Assembly: GCF_002234915.1 (NCBI RefSeq)
Contig: NZ_NEWD01000004.1
Coordinates: 248,001 to 312,000, forward strand
Length of the DNA stretch: 64,000 nt
Direction of reading: 5' to 3'
From: Bifidobacterium vansinderenii
Lineage (GTDB): Bacteria; Actinomycetota; Actinomycetes; Actinomycetales; Bifidobacteriaceae
Shown here: in pieces, positions 50,001 through 57,554 of the stretch
Layout of the letters: each line of letters starts with the position of its first letter
Position numbering within the stretch: position 1 is the first letter of the stretch
Position numbers and translations under genes: made by a program
Notes under the pieces: model-generated
The model's database searches: none
The model's input: only the letters and a program-made list of their open reading frames with translations
Told to the model about the DNA's origin: nothing

Positions 50001-50406
50001 CGGCAACGGACGTATGGGCACCTATGCTCATGGCGGCGTGATCCGACGGTTCGCTGCTGGCGGCTACGGCGGGCTCGTCCACGGCGTGGGCAGCGGCGTC
50101 AGCGACAGCAATCTCGCACTCGTCAGCCGTGGCGAATACGTGATGACCGCGCGAGCCGTGGACCATTACGGCGTGGCCGCGATGGACGCGATCAACGGCA
50201 TGCGGTGGACGCCGGACACGGGCGTGAAATACACGGTCGCGCAGACCCGACTGCCGACGAACGACAGTCGTCTGGTCGAGTCGAACCGTCAGGTCGTCGA
50301 CGCGATCAACGCCCTGCACCGGGACATCGGCCCCACCATCAGCGCGTACGCGCCACGGCTCGGAGAACGCGAGTTCAACCGGCTCACATGGAAGGCCAAC
50401 AGATGA
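47047..50406 (+). CDS. tape measure protein
   Basis: 1119 residues from ATG 47047 (ATGGAGGAGGAGACG upstream). The TP901-type N-terminal TMP domain (about 50-330) includes FAQFDAAMSTVQANTGASAK and QALATIFGSDAIRSANVLYN. Transmembrane stretches GLAIGAVSAAIGVAAVTTFA and GGPWGIALTVAGAALTAWAS follow typical TMP design, with long Ala/Gln helical regions and a C-terminal GGLVHGVGSGVSDSNLALVS region. Applying the usual 0.15 nm per residue, the tail would be roughly 165 nm. ATGA overlap with the next gene. Confidence 0.95.
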   Translation: MALNENIMIRLMADTSNYTTKMAAASKQAQQFGTALEKPMTTQEKLAAGATKAGLAIGAVSAAIGVAAVTTFAQFDAAMSTVQANTGASAKEMDQLRQAAIDAGANTVYSASEAADAINELGKAGMSTSDILAGGLTGALNLAASDGMQVAEAAELMSSAMAQFNLTGSDAGRVADALAAGAGKAQGSARDLGYALQQSGMVANSFGIGMEETVGTLTAFANAGMIGSDAGTSLKTMLIALANPSDKAAALMDELGINAYDAQGNFIGLSALAGQLQAQLGGLTQEQRNQALATIFGSDAIRSANVLYNEGADGISEWTDAVADSGFAAEQAAAKNNNLKGDLENLSGSVESMLITIGSGADGPLRSMVQTIDMLVDAFSDLPAPVQQGTVMFGLMVGATAGLHQMFGDLASSSSQTSRSLGLMLDPVQRLNAAAPQLSSGFRQLASAATGGGAGIQSLSGTASRAQAAMGGLKSIGSGVVSLLGGPWGIALTVAGAALTAWASKARQAKQDAQQLQSALENASDVGETMVHMTQQIDFSWLDRMQTGSSNMSELLDKAGISMETFVRAAQGSKDAINEVNEALKNMNAEGGDSSMTPAATKIRDSLNELSEAYGTATKGAAESKEATDALSSSSGEASDAQSQLASSATETADAESILTDAMGATEDAVSETAGAWGEVISAMETYYGFSLNASDALIAMHSAFDKATEAARENGATLDLNTEKGRNNQSALNDVAQSALKAAQAQAENGASMDDINATLDDAHNRYVEAAMAMGMTPGAAAAAADAAGLTSEAFQKLADRVGMVPDDKNIKVTLTDEASRKFDELKLRIEATPDGKNVVISGDNTTAMQAIAAVTDATIDPKTGTLNLDKSQYDIALALANGAKIDPKTGKLLGDNNDFWNKLAQANGWKIEEHTGVISGDNGPFYASKTAVDAVRIGGKSVSITAEDAATAIINAVDAKKISDKYFTIYARSNMSDLNGDASGNGRMGTYAHGGVIRRFAAGGYGGLVHGVGSGVSDSNLALVSRGEYVMTARAVDHYGVAAMDAINGMRWTPDTGVKYTVAQTRLPTNDSRLVESNRQVVDAINALHRDIGPTISAYAPRLGEREFNRLTWKANR

Positions 50407-51263
50407 AAACATTCACGTACACGAGCGGTGTGGACGCGAACACGGTGGTGGATCTGGCCGACCCCGACGGCATCATGATCGGCCAGATCCGCGAACTGCG
50501 ATCCACCGCGTGGAACGTCGACACCGACTACCGGACCGTGTCCAGCGCGACGCGCGAGGCGCGCGAGGACGAGGCCACCGGCAACTGCTCGGACCTCGAA
50601 CAGCTGGACCGGGCGGTCACGGTGTTCGACGCCGACCTCGCCGGGCTGAAGAACGGACAGGGGCGGGCGACGGCCGGCACCCTCACGGTGGACGGCTGGT
50701 GGCAGAAATGCCTCGTCACCCACGTCGAACCCAAGCTCGCGTTCCGCGGGTTCGCCCAGTGCACGTTCCGGTTCCTCCTGCTGGACGGCGTGTGGCGGCA
50801 CGACCTCGACGCGCTGCACTACTGGCCGGCCAGTGCGAGCGGCGGCACGGCCGACCTCGACCTGCCCACGGACATGCCGTTCGACCTGGCGGGCGGCGCG
50901 AAGCTCGACACGCTCGTCAACACGAGCCTGCTGCCACGCCCGTGGCGGATGACGATCTTCGGCCCGGCCACGAACCCGAGCATCGTGATCGGCGGGAACA
51001 CGCACCAGATCGACGTGACCATCCCCGACGGCGGCTACCTCACGGTCGACGCGATCGACGGGGAGAAGGCCGTCACACTCGTGGACCAGCAGGGCAACCG
51101 GACGAACGTGTTCGACAAGGCCCGCCGCGGTACCGGACAAGGCAGCGGCGAGTATATCTTCGAACGCATCCCGGCCGGCACCAGCACGCTCAGCTGGTCG
51201 AACTCGTTCGGATTCGATCTGACCGTCGTGGAGGAAAGGAGTGTGCCACCGTGGTCGAACTGA
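50403..51263 (+). CDS. distal tail protein (Dit-like)
   Basis: 286 residues from ATG 50403. The N-terminal ring domain (DLADPDGIMIGQIRELRSTA) and the pattern CLVTHVEPKLAFRGFAQCTF with FLLLDGVWRHD are typical of Dit proteins that close the tail and anchor the adhesion device. A galectin-like C-terminal domain (PWRMTIFGPATNPSIVIGGN) follows. Overlaps the downstream gene by 13 bp. Confidence 0.85.
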   Translation: MKTFTYTSGVDANTVVDLADPDGIMIGQIRELRSTAWNVDTDYRTVSSATREAREDEATGNCSDLEQLDRAVTVFDADLAGLKNGQGRATAGTLTVDGWWQKCLVTHVEPKLAFRGFAQCTFRFLLLDGVWRHDLDALHYWPASASGGTADLDLPTDMPFDLAGGAKLDTLVNTSLLPRPWRMTIFGPATNPSIVIGGNTHQIDVTIPDGGYLTVDAIDGEKAVTLVDQQGNRTNVFDKARRGTGQGSGEYIFERIPAGTSTLSWSNSFGFDLTVVEERSVPPWSN

Positions 51264-52849
51264 TCATCACCGACGCGAAACACGCGCCCATCGCCGCGGT
51301 CGACGCGTTCAGCATGGACATGGCGTACGGGGACGAGGAGAACGATTTCGAACTACTCGCCCCGTTCCTGCCCGACGCGGGCGCGTTCATCGGCATCGAC
51401 GGCACCGAATACGGCGGCATCATCGAGCAGAGGTCCAGCGACGGCAGCGCGCAGGGGCGCACCTGGCACGGGATACTGGCCGGCAAGATCCTCTCGCCCG
51501 ACAGCGGACAGGACTACCTGACCGTCAGCGGCGGCGCGTCGACCATCCTCAACCAGCTGTTCGCCCGCATCGGCCTCGCCGACCTGTTCCAGGGCGCCGC
51601 ACCCAAAACGGACATCACGATCGGCAGCTACCGGTTCGACCGGTACGTGGACTGCTACAGCGGGATCCGGGCGATGCTGGCCAGCGTGGGCGCGAAACTC
51701 CACCTCATGTGGGTGAATGGCGTCGTCCAGGCCAGTGCGCTGCCCATCGTCTCGTACGGGGACACCATCGACTCCGATCTGCTGTCGTTCGAGTCGACGC
51801 GCGACCACCGGCCCGTCAACCATTTGATCGGCCTGGGCGAGGGTGAGCTGCGCGACCGTGCCGTCACCCACTGGTACGCCGACAACAACGGCAGGGTCAG
51901 CCAGACCCAGACCCTGTTCGGCCTCGAGGAACGCTGCGCGATCTACGACTATTCGAGCGCGAAGATCGACGACCTCAAGGAGGACACCGAGAAGAAGCTC
52001 AAGGAGTTGCAGACGCAGGGCGAGACCAAGGTCACCCTGCGCGCCGGCTCTGGCATCGAGTTCGACATCGGCGACAAGGTCACGTCACGTGATCAGGTGC
52101 TCGGCCTGGACGTGACCGCCACGGTCGGCAAGAAGATCATCAAGGTCAGCTCCGGCGTCCTGTCGGTGGACTACGAGATCGGCTCCACGTCCTCGTCCCG
52201 CTCCTCGTGGTCCGGCAGCGCCGAGACCTCCAGCGGAGGAGGCGGGGGCGGCGCCACGGGCACGATCGTGGCCGGCGAGGGCATCACCATCACCAACGGC
52301 AACCGGATCAGCGCCGTGGTCACGCAGGCCAAATTGGACGCGGTCAGGCAGATCGCGGAGGAGGCCAACACCACCGCATCCGGCTATTCGGAGCAGATCG
52401 GACAGGCTCAGCAGACCGCCGCCAACGCCGTATCGATCGCCAACCAGAGCGTCCGCACGCTGGAGGGGACCGCGCCGATCCACGTATGGCGGTCGGACGA
52501 CAAAGCGTCCGCGACGATCTGGGCCGACACCGCCACACAGAGCGCGGACGGGCTCATGAGCGCAGCCGACAAGACCAAACTCGACGGCGTCAGCCCGTAC
52601 GCGAACAACTACACGCTACCCGCCGCCAGCGTGGACTCGCTCGGCGGCGTCAGGCCGGACGGCAGCACGATCACCATCACAGGGGACGGGACGATCAGCG
52701 CGCACGCCACCGGCAGTGGGGGCGGGCTCACGTTCCCGGTCGGCTACGTGGTGCGCAACACCACGGGAGAGGATCCCGGCACGGTGTTCGGCGGCACATG
52801 GCAGCAGCTCCCCTCGCTAGGCGCCTACACATGGGAAAGGATCAGATAA
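51251..52849 (+). CDS. Gp37-like tail-tip protein (Tal position)
   Basis: 532 residues from GTG 51251, with AAAGGAG upstream. The N-terminal part (MVELIITDAKHAPIAAVDAF onward to about 320) has the ReqiPepy6 Gp37-like layout common in actinophages. A Gly-rich hinge SSGGGGGGATGT separates a fibre-like C-terminus with coiled-coil segment (QAKLDAVRQIAEEANTTASG) and the terminal motif FPVGYVVRNTTGEDPGTVFG-GTWQQL seen in tail-tip proteins. No lysin domain is seen. Confidence 0.8.
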   Translation: MVELIITDAKHAPIAAVDAFSMDMAYGDEENDFELLAPFLPDAGAFIGIDGTEYGGIIEQRSSDGSAQGRTWHGILAGKILSPDSGQDYLTVSGGASTILNQLFARIGLADLFQGAAPKTDITIGSYRFDRYVDCYSGIRAMLASVGAKLHLMWVNGVVQASALPIVSYGDTIDSDLLSFESTRDHRPVNHLIGLGEGELRDRAVTHWYADNNGRVSQTQTLFGLEERCAIYDYSSAKIDDLKEDTEKKLKELQTQGETKVTLRAGSGIEFDIGDKVTSRDQVLGLDVTATVGKKIIKVSSGVLSVDYEIGSTSSSRSSWSGSAETSSGGGGGGATGTIVAGEGITITNGNRISAVVTQAKLDAVRQIAEEANTTASGYSEQIGQAQQTAANAVSIANQSVRTLEGTAPIHVWRSDDKASATIWADTATQSADGLMSAADKTKLDGVSPYANNYTLPAASVDSLGGVRPDGSTITITGDGTISAHATGSGGGLTFPVGYVVRNTTGEDPGTVFGGTWQQLPSLGAYTWERIR

Positions 52850-53079
52850 TGAGCAAGACAACCGGTTTGACCGCGTACGAGTGCGACCGGTGCGGCCGCA
52901 AGGACTACCTGACGTCCACGGACCTGCAGGTGCGCGACTGGTACGACGTGACCCGCGTGACCACCGGATCCACCACCGCACCGTACGTGCTGTGCGGATC
53001 CTGCTGGACCGACTACCAGACCCTCCTCAAACAGCAAACCAACGAGTTCGAACGGTTCCTCGCCGAGAAGAAGGAGTAA
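52849..53079 (+). CDS. small zinc-ribbon tail-region protein
   Basis: 76 residues from ATG 52849 (TAATG overlap). CDRCGRKDYLTSTDLQVRDW then YVLCGSCWTDYQTLLKQQTN: two C-x2-C knuckles. A tail module zinc ribbon of this size is unusual; role unknown. Confidence 0.68.
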   Translation: MSKTTGLTAYECDRCGRKDYLTSTDLQVRDWYDVTRVTTGSTTAPYVLCGSCWTDYQTLLKQQTNEFERFLAEKKE

Positions 53080-53083
53080 CACG

Positions 53084-53932
53084 ATGACGATCGATTTCAT
53101 CACCGGCAAGGCTGGCACGGACCACATCGACGGCGACGACTGGCGCGGCATGAACGCGAGCATGATAGGCCTCGACGACTACGTGATGAAACTCAGGAAC
53201 CAGCTGGCGATCACGGTGCAGGACAGCAATCACGTCGTGATCGACACTGGCATGGCCATGATGAACGGCGGCGCCGCGAACGTGACCGCCGCCGAGACCG
53301 TCACCGTCCAGTCCGGCACGCAGGGACAGAAACGCAACGACCTGATCGTCCTGCGCTACACGCGCACCAACAGCATCGAAAAAGCCCAGCTGGTGTGCCT
53401 CAAGGGCACGCCCACCACCGGCACCCCGGCCGACCCCAGCTATAACCGGCAGTCCATCCTGCTCGGCTCGACCACCGTGCACGACATGCCCCTCTACAGG
53501 CTCCCCCTGAACGGCATCACGCTGGGCACGCCGGTCAAACTGTTCCGCACACTGGGCTCGCTGAGCGAGGTGTGGGATTCCCTGACCCAGACGGTCACGT
53601 GGAGCAAGCTCGCCGACGGCGCGGACACCGTCAACGTGACCGGAACCGTGGTCAACAACACCGCGCTCCTGCGCGTCTACTGGATGAATAACGGCGGGTT
53701 CAACAGCCCGTCGTGGAAGCGCGTCAGCCTCGCCAGGATGCTGAACTTCAAGACCAACGGAGAGGGCTACGATTTTCCCTGCGCGGAGAACACGGGTTCG
53801 GACACGGCCGGCAGCGGCATCATCGGCGTGCAGAATCAGGAGATCTACTGGCAGCACACCGGCGGCGCGTACGACATCCCGAAGCAGCAGTGGCATCAGG
53901 CCGCGCTGGTGTTTCCCGTCGTCCGCGTCTAG
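53084..53932 (+). CDS. receptor-binding protein, currently expressed version
   Basis: 282 residues. The constant part (residues 1-163) starts MTIDFITGKAGTDHIDGDDW and includes an upper-baseplate-like region. A 17-bp crossover site (53574-53590, encoding DSLTQ) marks the switch to the variable C-terminus, which ends WHQAALVFPVVRV. Two alternative C-termini lie inverted downstream. The C-terminal domain presumably contacts the host surface. The stop codon region TCTAGA is shared with the convergent stop of the first silent cassette. Confidence 0.85.
   Translation: MTIDFITGKAGTDHIDGDDWRGMNASMIGLDDYVMKLRNQLAITVQDSNHVVIDTGMAMMNGGAANVTAAETVTVQSGTQGQKRNDLIVLRYTRTNSIEKAQLVCLKGTPTTGTPADPSYNRQSILLGSTTVHDMPLYRLPLNGITLGTPVKLFRTLGSLSEVWDSLTQTVTWSKLADGADTVNVTGTVVNNTALLRVYWMNNGGFNSPSWKRVSLARMLNFKTNGEGYDFPCAENTGSDTAGSGIIGVQNQEIYWQHTGGAYDIPKQQWHQAALVFPVVRV
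53574..53590 (+). repeat. shufflon crossover site A
   Basis: GGGATTCCCTGACCCAG, inside the expressed receptor-binding gene, in plus orientation. Sites B (54283-54299, GGGTTTCCCTGACCCAG on the minus strand) and C (54638-54654, GGGATTCCCTGAACCAC on the minus strand) differ by one and two bases. All keep the reading frame S-L. Confidence 0.85.
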
Positions 53933-54299
53933 ACGCGTTCGACCGGGAACACCAATGAGCCGTTGTGCCACGCGTTCTCGGGCACCTGCCAGCCGCCGGC
54001 AGGCATCCAGTTGATCCACTCGTCCGCGCACTGGAGGAAGTTCTTGCCCACGTGCTCCCACTCGACGTTCTCGGAGCAGACCTGCACGGTCTCGCGGGTT
54101 GCGCGCCAGCCGACCATTTTGGCGAGACGGGTTTTCGCCCAGCCGTCGCTGTAGAACGATCCGGCGTTGACCCAGCGCAATGTGACCATGGCGAGGGATC
54201 CCTGATCCGAGGTGAACACCTGACCGCCGATCGCCAGCGGATCCGAGACCGTGGTCGTGCCGCTACGGTCGAACGTGATGCGCTGGGTCAGGGAAACCC
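53929..54299 (-). CDS. silent receptor-binding cassette 1 (alternative C-terminus)
   Basis: Runs leftward from site B to the stop at 53929 with no start codon of its own: VSLTQRITFDRSGTTTVSDP through KTRLAKMVGWRATRETVQVC, ending WHNGSLVFPVERV. It is homologous to the expressed C-terminus (LRVYWMNNGGF/LRWVNAGSF, LVFPVVRV/LVFPVERV). A-B inversion would place it in frame behind the constant part. Confidence 0.85.
54283..54299 (-). repeat. shufflon crossover site B
   Basis: GGGTTTCCCTGACCCAG on the minus strand, at the upstream edge of cassette 1. The stop codon of cassette 2 (54299-54301) overlaps its first base. Confidence 0.85.
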
Positions 54300-54654
54300 T
54301 ACGAAGCGATATCCCAACCGAATACCGAGCTGATCCACATGCCCTTCCACAACTTCTGAGATGCGAACGTTCGTACTGCGATCCGTCCCTCGTTGAGCTG
54401 GAAACCGACAGCACCGTTGGTGCCGTTGCACGCGGCAGGAACATTCAGATCTCCCAGCGACGAATGGTACCCGTCCGGGATGAGGAGGATATCCCATGCC
54501 TCCCATGCCGTGACATCCCAGTCGTCGATCATCTCGACCTGCAGGCTCATGTTGACATGACGCCCGGTGACGGTCGCGCTGAATTTCCTCCGCGGGAACG
54601 TCCCCGACCATTGCCCGTCACTAAACAGGTGCTCGATGTGGTTCAGGGAATCCC
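54299..54654 (-). CDS. silent receptor-binding cassette 2 (alternative C-terminus)
   Basis: Runs leftward from site C to a TAG at 54299: DSLNHIEHLFSDGQWSGTFP through HVNMSLQVEMIDDWDVTAWE, ending WISSVFGWDIAS. It lacks a start. Its C-terminus is unlike the other two, so switching to it should give the largest change of receptor specificity. A-C inversion would express it. Confidence 0.83.
54638..54654 (-). repeat. shufflon crossover site C
   Basis: GGGATTCCCTGAACCAC on the minus strand, at the upstream edge of cassette 2. The recombinase stop codon (54654-54656) overlaps its first base, so the site sits right at the end of the rin gene. Confidence 0.83.
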
Positions 54655-55523
54655 TATGCGGTGAGCGCCCGCTCGTAGAGGCGTTGCGCGTCGCGCAGCG
54701 CGGTGATGTCGGGCTTGAGATAGTAGCGGGCGGTGGTCTGGATATCGCTGTGACCGAGCATCCTCGACACGACCGCGATGTCGGCACCCGCACTCAGCGC
54801 GTTCGTCGCCCAACTGTGGCGCAGGTTGCGTGGCGGCACGTACGGCAGATCATGCCGCAGACAGTACGACCGGTAGGCGCGAGCGAGCTGCGGCGGGGTG
54901 AGGTCTCCAATCAGCCGGCCGCCCGTGCGGGGCCTGAGCTCACGCAGGCGTCGGACCGCGAACCGTGGAAGAGGGAGGGTACGTCGGGACAGTTCGGTCT
55001 TCGGCTCCACGATGGTCTCGTGTCCACCCACCCATTGCACGCCGCGGTTGACACGTAGCGTACCCGCCCGGAGGTCGAGATCCGCCCATTCGAGCCCGTA
55101 CCCCTCCTCGGTGCGCAGCCCACAGGTCGCGGCGCACAGGAGCCACGCCTCGAGATCACTGCCGTAGACGCCGCGCAGGAGCGTGCGTGTCTCGCTGATG
55201 CTCAGGAGACGCGGCTCGTATCGGCGCTTCTGTGGCAGCCGGATCTCACGGCGGGTGACGTCCGCGTCCACCAGTCCCCAGCGGACCGCCTTGCGCAGCA
55301 TGCCGCGCAACAGCGCCCATGCCTTCCGTGCGGCTCCGGAGGATGATAGTCCCGAGATCCACGAGTCCACAGTCTCCACCGTGATGGCCGCCATGTCCAT
55401 GTGCCCGAGGGTGGGCTCGATGTGCAGTCTCCACGCCGACTCGTAGCCGACCAGCGTGCACTCGCGGAGCGTCCGCTCGCAGTACGGCAGATACCTGTCC
55501 GTCCAGTAATCCGATAACAGCAT
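54654..55523 (-). CDS. rin: Rin-type tyrosine recombinase (shufflon invertase)
   Basis: 289 residues from ATG 55523, with CGGAG upstream. The core-binding domain (LLSDYWTDRYLPYCERTLRE) precedes the catalytic domain: Arg I in ATCGLRTEEGYGLEW, box II PPRNLRHSWATNAL, then LGHSDIQTTARYYLKPD with the second His and nucleophile Tyr. In box II the usual first histidine of H-x-x-R is Arg (RNLRH). Adjacent inverted cassettes and crossover sites make it the DNA invertase; the Rin system is an established type in bifidobacterial prophages. Confidence 0.9.
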   Translation of the reverse strand: MLLSDYWTDRYLPYCERTLRECTLVGYESAWRLHIEPTLGHMDMAAITVETVDSWISGLSSSGAARKAWALLRGMLRKAVRWGLVDADVTRREIRLPQKRRYEPRLLSISETRTLLRGVYGSDLEAWLLCAATCGLRTEEGYGLEWADLDLRAGTLRVNRGVQWVGGHETIVEPKTELSRRTLPLPRFAVRRLRELRPRTGGRLIGDLTPPQLARAYRSYCLRHDLPYVPPRNLRHSWATNALSAGADIAVVSRMLGHSDIQTTARYYLKPDITALRDAQRLYERALTA

Positions 55524-55544
55524 TTTTGACTCCGATCAATCAGT

Positions 55545-55593
55545 AATCCCACACGTCGCGTGGCCTGTCCACGCGGATCTCCCGTGTGGGATT
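55545..55593 (+). terminator. long hairpin between rin and the lysis genes
   Basis: AATCCCACACG (55545-55555) pairs with CGTGTGGGATT (55583-55593) and the inner CGCGTGG (55557-55563) with CCACGCG (55569-55575); TTTT follows on the plus strand. It lies upstream of the divergent rin start as well, so it may also affect rin expression. Confidence 0.65.
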
Positions 55594-55618
55594 TTCCATA
55601 TCACCACGAGGAGGTTGT

Positions 55619-55933
55619 ATGAGCCCGTTCGAACAGTCCCTGCTCATGTGGGCGATCACCGGCATCGCGTCGGGCGCGATCGGCTATCTGCTCGCGTGGC
55701 TGCGCGGCCGCAGTCGCAGGGACACGGCGATCGATGACGGTGTGCGCGTCCTGTTGTTGTGTGAGCTGGAGCGCCAGCAGCGGGAGATGGTCGCCAACGG
55801 CGGCATCGCCGACAACGAGAGCAAATCACGCGCACAGACCGTTTATGACGCCTACCACCAGCTCGGCGGCAACGGCCACGGAACCGCAGTCAACGATGAC
55901 ATCCAACGCGCACCAATCGCACGCAAACCATAA
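55619..55933 (+). CDS. small membrane protein of the lysis module
   Basis: 104 residues from ATG 55619 with GAGGAGG at ideal spacing (a longer frame start at 55586 is less likely). One transmembrane helix (MWAITGIASGAIGYLLAWLR, about 9-28) followed by a charged cytosolic domain ending YDAYHQLGGNGHGTAVNDDI. This class of protein lies before endolysin in many Gram-positive phages and is often called holin-like; the role is not proven. Confidence 0.7.
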   Translation: MSPFEQSLLMWAITGIASGAIGYLLAWLRGRSRRDTAIDDGVRVLLLCELERQQREMVANGGIADNESKSRAQTVYDAYHQLGGNGHGTAVNDDIQRAPIARKP

Positions 55934-55954
55934 CCAACGAAAGGAGAAACCACC

Positions 55955-56857
55955 ATGAAAAACTGGGACACGCTCGAGGCCGATGTGGATCGGATCCTCA
56001 CCAAGCATTTCACATCCGGCCGCAACGGGCGGAAGATCAAGATGGTCGTCGTGCATCACAACGGCGGCCGACTGGACGTGGATGGCTGCTGGCAGACATG
56101 GCAGACCCGCCAGGCCAGCGCGCACTACCAGGTGTGCGTCGACGGCACGATCGGCCAGCTCGTCTGGGACCGTGACACCGCCTGGCACGCCGCCAACGGC
56201 GAGGCAAACAGGGCGTCGATCGGCATCGAGCATGCCGACGAGACCACCAACCCGTGGCATATCTCGGACGCCACACTGGACAACGGCGCGCATCTCGTGG
56301 CTGCGATCTGCAAGCACTACGGACTGGGACGCCCGGAGTGGATGGTCAATGTGTTCCCGCATTCGCACTTCTCGTCCACGGAGTGTCCGGCATCCATCGC
56401 CGGCGACCAGAATGCTGCCTACATGCAGCGCGCCTAGCAGTGGTACGACAACATGACCAATGGCGCGGATGTGCCGGCGCAGGTGCCGCAGTCCACGCCG
56501 AGCACTCCGCAGGATGACGGCAAGCTTGCGATTGACGGCTCGTGTGGTCCGGCCACGATCCGCCGCTGGCAGCAGGTCATGGGCACGACCGTCGATGGCA
56601 TTATCAGCGGTCAGAAGGTACCGAATCAGCGCACCTACTGGCGTCCCGCCCTTGCCCCGTCCTGCGTCTCCTACGGGGGTAAGGGCAGTGAGCTTATCCG
56701 CAGTGTCCAGGCCCAGCTCGGGCTGGATCAGGACGGTCTGTTGGGGCCGGCCACGATCACAGCCATTCAACGCCATCTCGGTGTCAAGCAGGACGCGTCG
56801 TTTGGCCCGGCCACGGTACGCGCCCTGCAGGCCCGTTTGAACGAAAACCGATTCTAA
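55955..56857 (+). pseudogene. endolysin (amidase plus peptidoglycan-binding domains) interrupted by an in-frame amber codon
   Basis: Residues 1-160 are an Amidase_2 domain: KMVVVHHNGGRLDVDGCWQT, DTAWHAANGEANRASIGIEH and FPHSHFSSTECPASIAG contribute zinc ligands and active site. At 56435 the codon is TAG where CAG would give QRAQQWYDNM. The same frame then runs to 56857 with two peptidoglycan-binding repeats (CGPATIRRWQQVMGTTVDG and GLLGPATITAIQRHLGVKQD). As read, the amidase would lack its wall-binding part. ATG 56453 lies after the stop but has no ribosome site. Confidence 0.87.
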
Positions 56858-56869
56858 GAAGGAGGATTC

Positions 56870-57106
56870 ATGGCAGAAGACGAGAACACTCCGCAGCACG
56901 CTGCGGACACTACCCCGTATACGCCCGTGTTCGACGAGCGCGTACGCACCGCGGTCTACGTGGCCACGCTGCTCGCCTCGGTGATCGGACTCGGATTCAT
57001 GTGCTTCGGATCCCCGGACATCGGCGGGTTCATCAGCACCGCAGCCGGCATCATCGCCGCAGGCTTCGGCACCGCCTACAACCCTGTACGACTTGGCAGC
57101 AAGTAA
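56870..57106 (+). CDS. holin
   Basis: 78 residues with AAGAAGGAGGA upstream. A polar N-terminus (MAEDENTPQHAADTTPYTPV), then two transmembrane helices (AVYVATLLASVIGLGFMCFG and GGFISTAAGIIAAGFGTAYN) and a short basic end. A class II-like holin directly after the endolysin. Confidence 0.82.
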   Translation: MAEDENTPQHAADTTPYTPVFDERVRTAVYVATLLASVIGLGFMCFGSPDIGGFISTAAGIIAAGFGTAYNPVRLGSK

Positions 57107-57124
57107 TGCTGAATCAGCCGGAAC

Positions 57125-57170
57125 AATTGGCCCCTCATCCAGCATGAATGCCGGGTGAGGGGCCAATTTT
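57125..57170. terminator. bidirectional terminator after the lysis genes
   Basis: AATTGGCCCCTCATCC (57125-57140) pairs with 57153-57168 with one mismatch, followed by TT on the plus strand and preceded by GAACAA. It separates the rightward lysis operon from the convergent leftward operon. Confidence 0.85.
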
Positions 57171-57177
57171 CTATGTT

Positions 57178-57513
57178 CTATTCGCTGTCACGGTAGATGA
57201 TGTGCACTCCAGATCGCTGTGCAGCCTGTTGGGCGACGGCTCGATGCCATGCTGACGGCAGGCCTGCCGGGGACTCCGCATCGGTTCTGGGAACGATCAG
57301 CGATCCAGTTGTGGTTTGGGCTGCCTGATCCACCTCGAGGTCAAACATGGTTTTGAGTTTCTGCAGATCCTGTTCGAGTTCGTTAGGTAGCGGCCGATTG
57401 CGTTCCCATCGTTGCACCGAAAATTCACTTACGTTCCACCGTCGAGCGAGCCATTTCGTGGTCAGTCCCATGGACTCGCGCAGGCATTTCATTTCAGCGC
57501 AGCTCATTGCCAT
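57178..57513 (-). CDS. XRE-type helix-turn-helix regulator
   Basis: 111 residues from ATG 57513, with GGGGAGGACC upstream. The HTH lies in MSCAEMKCLRESMGLTTKWL-ARRWNVSEFSVQRWERNRP (about 3-40). The C-terminus (about 60-111) has AVAQQAAQRSGVHIIYRDSE. It is the last gene of the leftward operon that contains the second integrase; it may regulate that operon through the palindrome at 59481. Confidence 0.72.
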   Translation of the reverse strand: MAMSCAEMKCLRESMGLTTKWLARRWNVSEFSVQRWERNRPLPNELEQDLQKLKTMFDLEVDQAAQTTTGSLIVPRTDAESPAGLPSAWHRAVAQQAAQRSGVHIIYRDSE

Positions 57514-57554
57514 ATGGTCCTCCCCTGATACTCTCGGTGCCCTATGCGAGAGTA

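Noticed and set aside
53084-55523. Diversity-generating retroelement acting on the receptor-binding protein
   Set aside because: No reverse transcriptase and no template/variable repeat pair with adenine-biased differences; the inverted cassettes and tyrosine recombinase explain the locus.
57118-57180. A riboswitch or small RNA at the inverted repeat after holin
   Set aside because: A simple stem with A/T flanks between convergent operons is best explained as a bidirectional terminator.
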